Shown one piece after another: positions 60,519-64,000 of a DNA stretch of 64,000 nucleotides. How positions within the stretch are numbered: the stretch's first letter is position 1; every line of letters starts with the position of its first letter. The stretch comes from Streptomyces sp. 6-11-2 (GTDB lineage Bacteria; Actinomycetota; Actinomycetes; Streptomycetales; Streptomycetaceae): positions 4,774,001-4,838,000 of the forward strand of contig NZ_BJOR01000001.1 of NCBI RefSeq assembly GCF_006540305.1, written 5' to 3'. The notes beneath the pieces are model-generated. The model was not told the DNA's origin. It searched no databases and saw nothing but the letters and a program-made list of their open reading frames with translations. Position numbers and translations under genes: made by a program.

Positions 60519-61255
60519 CCGCGCCGGTGTTCGTCGTGGACGAACTGAAGGCAATCGGACCGGAGTTCGTGCTGGAGGGCCCCGAGGGGCGGCACGCGGT
60601 CTCGGTCAAGCGGCTGCGGCCCGGCGAGGACGTGGTGCTCACCGACGGCCGCGGGCGCTGGATCGAGGGCGTGGTCAAGGCCGCCGAGGGCAAGGACCGG
60701 CTGGTGGTCTCGGACTTGGCGTCCCTCGTCGAGGAACCGCCGGAGTCCCCCCGTATCACCGTCGTCCAGGCCCTGCCCAAGGGTGACCGCGGCGAACTCG
60801 CCGTGGAGACCATGACCGAGGTCGGCGTGGACGCGATCGTGCCGTGGTCCGCCTCCCGCTGTATCACGCAGTGGAAGGGCGACCGGGGTCTGAAGGCGCT
60901 CGGCAAGTGGCGCGCGACCGCCCGCGAGGCCGGCAAGCAGTCCCGCCGGGTGCGCTTCCCCGAGGTCGCGGACGCGGCGACGACCAAACAGGTTGCCGCA
61001 CTTCTGGCCGAAGCCGACTTCGCCGCCGTGCTCCACGAGAGCGGCGAGGAACGCCTGGCCACCGTCGAACTCCCCGCCCAGGGCGACATCGTGCTGGTCG
61101 TCGGCCCGGAAGGCGGGGTGTCACCCGAGGAACTGGCACAGTTCGGGGACGCGGGGGCGAAGGCGTACGTGCTCGGCCCCACCGTGCTGCGCACCTCCAC
61201 CGCCGGCACGGCGGCCGCCGCCCTGTTGCTGGGCCGTACCGGCCGCTGGTCCTGA
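60515..61255 (+). CDS. rsmE: 16S rRNA (uracil1498-N3)-methyltransferase RsmE
   Basis: RsmE methylates U1498 in 16S rRNA using SAM. The 246-residue protein has a PUA-like start (FVLEGPEGRHAVSVKRLRPG) and a SPOUT knot: RITVVQALPKGDRGELAVETMTEVG near 83 (motif part QALPKGDR), LVVGPEGGVSPEEL near 193 and the knot end AYVLGPTVLRTSTAGTAA near 217. These match the family closely. Its ATG overlaps the preceding TGA. GGAGGTGA upstream is the ribosome site. It is often found after dnaJ in bacteria. Confidence 0.95.
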   Translation: MTAPVFVVDELKAIGPEFVLEGPEGRHAVSVKRLRPGEDVVLTDGRGRWIEGVVKAAEGKDRLVVSDLASLVEEPPESPRITVVQALPKGDRGELAVETMTEVGVDAIVPWSASRCITQWKGDRGLKALGKWRATAREAGKQSRRVRFPEVADAATTKQVAALLAEADFAAVLHESGEERLATVELPAQGDIVLVVGPEGGVSPEELAQFGDAGAKAYVLGPTVLRTSTAGTAAAALLLGRTGRWS

Positions 61256-61345
61256 CCGGCGGGGCCGCGTGAGCGCGGGCGCGCGGCGCGCGTGTGGCCG
61301 TATGCGCTCTACCGCCCCGGGCGCGGCGGTGGCAGGCTGCCGTGC

Positions 61346-61930
61346 ATGGGGGCATCGAGGCGGATTCGGCACCTGCCGCGCGGGCGGCGGGTGAGGGCCG
61401 TGGCGGTGCTCGCGGCGGTCGCCGCGGGCGGTGCCGTCGCATGTGAACCCGGCGGGCTCAACGCCGCGTCGGCGGCGTCCACGACCGACGTGACGGCGAC
61501 AGCGGAGCTGAACCGGCGTCACACGTCGGTGAGTTGGCTCAGCTGCATAGGCAGGGACGACGACGGCGGACGGACGCGCACGGCGGGGAGTCAGGGGGAC
61601 CGGTCGCCGTCGGCGTCCGAGACCACCACGGTCACCGTGGACTGCCAGGGGGAGACGAAGGACGGCCGGAAGATCTCCGTCACCGGGAAGGTCACCCGGG
61701 CCGTCGACGGAGCCTGTGTGCGCGGGGACCTGACCGCGAAGGTGGGCGGCAGGGTCCTGTTCCACGTGGGCGGCCTCGGCAACTGCGCCGCCACGACCGG
61801 GCCGACGTACCGGTCGCCCGTCACCTACCGGCCCACCCACGGTCAGCCGGAGCCGGCGGTCACGGTGACCGTCACCCGGACGATCTGGTGCCAGGGCGAT
61901 CCCACCTGCTGGCCCGTCCGGGGCAAGTGA
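61346..61930 (+). CDS. Exported hypothetical protein, possible lipoprotein
   Basis: The 194-residue protein starts at ATG 61346 with a basic n-region (MGASRRIRHLPRGRRVR), a hydrophobic stretch (AVAVLAAVAAGGAVAC) and Cys at about residue 33, which could be a lipobox although the -3 residue is Ala. The mature part has several cysteines (WLSCIGRDDD, TVDCQGETKD, GACVRGDL, GNCAATTG, WCQGDPTCWPV) and beta-strand character, so disulfides are likely. No family is recognised. An upstream in-frame GTG at 61292 lies in non-conserved sequence. Confidence 0.75.
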   Translation: MGASRRIRHLPRGRRVRAVAVLAAVAAGGAVACEPGGLNAASAASTTDVTATAELNRRHTSVSWLSCIGRDDDGGRTRTAGSQGDRSPSASETTTVTVDCQGETKDGRKISVTGKVTRAVDGACVRGDLTAKVGGRVLFHVGGLGNCAATTGPTYRSPVTYRPTHGQPEPAVTVTVTRTIWCQGDPTCWPVRGK

Positions 61931-61999
61931 GGCCGCACCGCCGCCGGTTCGTGTGCGGGGGGAGCCATCCGACCCCTGTCCGTCGCCGCCGCCCCTGCG

Positions 62000-62005
62000 T
62001 AGGGT
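62000..62005 (+). promoter_or_regulatory. Leaderless -10 element of tricorn-type gene
   Basis: TAGGGT stands exactly 6 bases before the GTG at 62012 with no ribosome site. Confidence 0.55.
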
Positions 62006-62011
62006 GATCAC

Positions 62012-64000
62012 GTGACTCAGCCCGCATCGTCTCCGTCGCCCGCATCGCCCGCGTATCTCCGGTTCCCGCATCTGCGCGGCGAGTTGGTCGCCTTCACCGC
62101 CGAGGACGACGTGTGGCTCGCGCCGCTGGACGGCGGCAGGGCCTGGCGGGTCAGCGCCGACAACGTGCCGGCGAACCACCCCCGTATCTCGCCCGACGGC
62201 GCCTTCGTCGCCTGGACCTCCACCCGTGACGGCGCTCCCGAGGCGCACATCGCCCCGGTCGTCGGCGGTCCCGCCAAGCGCCTGACGTACTGGGGGAGTT
62301 CGAAGACCCAGGTGCGCGGCTGGACTCCGGACGGCGAGGTCCTCGCGATCAGCACCCAGGGCCAGGCCAGCCTGCGCCGCACCTGGGCGCGCGCCGTCCC
62401 GCTCGACGGCGGACCGGCAACCACCCTGCCGTACGGGCCCGTCGGCGATGTCGCGCACGGCCCGCACACCGTCCTGCTGTCCGCGCCGATGGGCCGCGAG
62501 GCGGCCTGGTGGAAGCGGTACCGGGGCGGCACGGCGGGCAAGCTGTGGATCGACCGTGAGGACACCGGGGAGTTCGTCCGGCTGCACGAGGACCTGGACG
62601 GCAACCTCGAATACCCGCTGTGGGTGGGGGAGAGGATCGCCTTCCTCTCCGACCACGAGGGCACCGGCGCGCTGTACTCCTCGCTCGCCGACGGCTCCGA
62701 CCTGCGCCGGCACACCCGGTTGGACGGTTTCTACGCCCGGCACGCCGCCACCGACGGCACCCGGGTCGTCTACTCCAGCGCCGGTGAACTGTGGCTCCTT
62801 GACGACCTGGACGGCGCCGAGCCGCGTCGGATCGACGTCCGGCTCGGCGGGCCGCGCGTCGACCTCCAGCCGTATCCGGTGAACGCCTCCCACTGGTTCG
62901 GCTCGGCGGCCCCCGACCACACCGCGCGCGGCAGCGCGGTCGCCGTGCGCGGCGCCGTCCACTGGGTCACCCACCGCTCCGGTCCCGCCCGCGCGCTCGC
63001 CGCCGAGCCCGGCGTACGCACCCGGCTGCCGCGCACCTTCCGCGCCGAGGGCGAGGAGTGGGTGGTGTGGGTGACGGACGCCGAGGGCGACGACGCCTTG
63101 GAGTTCGCGCCCGCCACCGGCCTGGCGCCCGGCGCCACCCCGCGCCGGCTGGGCGCCGGGCAGCTCGGCCGCGTCCTGGAACTCGCCACCGCCCCCGACG
63201 GCAGCCGCGTCGCCGTCGCCTCGCACGACGGCCGGCTGCTGCTCGTCGAACGCGAGAGCGGCGAGGTGCGCGAGGTCGACCGCAGCGAGCACGGGGACGT
63301 CGGCGACCTCGCCTTCTCGCCCGACTCCGCCTGGCTGGCCTGGTCGCACCCCGGGCCGCGCCCTCTCAGCCAGCTCCGCCTCGCCAACACCACCGACCTG
63401 TCGGTCACCGAGGCGACCCCGCTGCGCTTCCGGGACCACGCGCCCGCGTTCACCCTCGACGGCAAGCACCTCGCCTTCCTCTCCCACCGCTCCTTCGACC
63501 CGGTCTACGACGAGCACGTCTTCGACCTGGCGTTCGTCGAGAGCTCCCGCCCGCACCTGATCACGCTCGCCGCGGCGACCCCCTCGCCGTTCGGCCCGCA
63601 GCGGCACGGCCGGCCCTTCGAGGCGCCCGACAAGGAGGAGACCCCGGACAGCGAGGGTGTCCCGGCGACCCGGATCGACCTGGAGGGCCTGGCCGACCGC
63701 ATCGTGCCGTTCCCGGTCGAGGCCGCCCGCTACTCCAACCTGCGCGCCGCCAAGGACGGCGTGCTCTGGCTCAGGCACCCGGTGCGCGGTGTTCTCGGCG
63801 CCTCCCGCGCCACACCCGACGACCCGGACCCGAAGACCGAGCTGGAGCGCTACGACCTCCTCCAGCAGCGCATCGAGCATCTTGCCGCCGACGCCGACCA
63901 CTTCGCGGTCAGCGGCGACGGCAAGCGGGTCCTGCTGTGGACGGACGGCAAGCTCAAGGTCGTGCCGAGCGACCGGCGCGCCTCCGGCGACGAGGACAGC
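62012..64000 (+). CDS. Tricorn protease homologue (S41 peptidase), 5' part
   Basis: The frame starts at GTG 62012 and is open at the end of the window, so only the first 663 residues are seen. They are beta-propeller repeats: YLRFPHLRGELVAFTAEDDVWLA, HPRISPDGAFVAWTSTRDG, GNLEYPLWVGERIAFLSDHE, DLAFSPDSAWLAWSHPGP and FTLDGKHLAFLSHRSFDPVYDEHVFDL. This arrangement is that of tricorn protease, whose six- and seven-bladed propellers feed peptides to a C-terminal PDZ and S41 serine peptidase. The catalytic domain lies beyond the window. In bacteria it trims peptides downstream of the proteasome. Confidence 0.88.
   Translation, partial: MTQPASSPSPASPAYLRFPHLRGELVAFTAEDDVWLAPLDGGRAWRVSADNVPANHPRISPDGAFVAWTSTRDGAPEAHIAPVVGGPAKRLTYWGSSKTQVRGWTPDGEVLAISTQGQASLRRTWARAVPLDGGPATTLPYGPVGDVAHGPHTVLLSAPMGREAAWWKRYRGGTAGKLWIDREDTGEFVRLHEDLDGNLEYPLWVGERIAFLSDHEGTGALYSSLADGSDLRRHTRLDGFYARHAATDGTRVVYSSAGELWLLDDLDGAEPRRIDVRLGGPRVDLQPYPVNASHWFGSAAPDHTARGSAVAVRGAVHWVTHRSGPARALAAEPGVRTRLPRTFRAEGEEWVVWVTDAEGDDALEFAPATGLAPGATPRRLGAGQLGRVLELATAPDGSRVAVASHDGRLLLVERESGEVREVDRSEHGDVGDLAFSPDSAWLAWSHPGPRPLSQLRLANTTDLSVTEATPLRFRDHAPAFTLDGKHLAFLSHRSFDPVYDEHVFDLAFVESSRPHLITLAAATPSPFGPQRHGRPFEAPDKEETPDSEGVPATRIDLEGLADRIVPFPVEAARYSNLRAAKDGVLWLRHPVRGVLGASRATPDDPDPKTELERYDLLQQRIEHLAADADHFAVSGDGKRVLLWTDGKLKVVPSDRRASGDEDS

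Overview
The window is about 72% GC with strongly GC-biased third codon positions. It carries GTG starts, leaderless-type promoters and a CIRCE/HrcA system, and its gene order (rplU-rpmA-obg, proB-proA, nadD-LCP-rsfS, leuS, comEA-comEC, holA, rpsT, lepA, hemW, hrcA-dnaJ, rsmE) is that of a Streptomyces chromosome core. I read it as a Streptomyces or very close relative. Both end genes are cut by the window edges.

Bases 1-9180 are accessory. They hold the tail of a LamG-like protein and a 2319-residue secreted RHS/YD-repeat polymorphic toxin with a Hint domain and an ADP-ribosyltransferase-like C-terminal tip, followed by a translationally coupled candidate immunity gene. Downstream come an IS481-like transposase scrap, a frameshifted second copy of the Hint/tip region and a second candidate immunity gene. 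GC content falls sharply from about 7190 to 9130, and two strong hairpins (7902-7941 and 9141-9178) punctuate the cassette. The RHS gene has TTA as its second codon, which suggests bldA dependence.

Bases 9180-19932 run from rplU-rpmA-obg into an envelope-glycopolymer region: a GT2 glycosyltransferase, a CDP-alcohol phosphatidyltransferase-like enzyme, a 1470-residue GT2/TagF-type protein and a GalE-like epimerase. Bases 20240-30645 hold proB, proA, two adjacent membrane proteins sharing an N-terminal motif, an M48 protease, two tiny membrane proteins, nadD, an LCP-family protein (PdtA-like), rsfS and a histidine phosphatase. Two identical tRNA-Ala(GGC) genes (30765 and 31670) flank two small Cys-rich proteins.

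Bases 31875-34804 (minus strand) encode a NuoF-like/ferredoxin fusion coupled to a cytochrome-b-like membrane protein. leuS (35253) is preceded by a leucine leader peptide and an intrinsic terminator, a classical attenuation layout. The remainder is housekeeping: DegV, ComEA/ComEC, YceI, holA, rpsT, lepA, a long-chain acyl-CoA synthetase, a HATPase-GAF-PP2C regulator, hemW, a DUF3097 protein, an MBL-fold hydrolase, hrcA-dnaJ under CIRCE, a nitronate monooxygenase-like enzyme, rsmE, a small exported protein and the start of a tricorn-type protease.

The strongest candidates for new biology are the toxin-tip graveyard, the leuS attenuator, the NuoF-ferredoxin/cytochrome pair, the degenerate LCP protein and the paired SVVFDE-motif membrane proteins.
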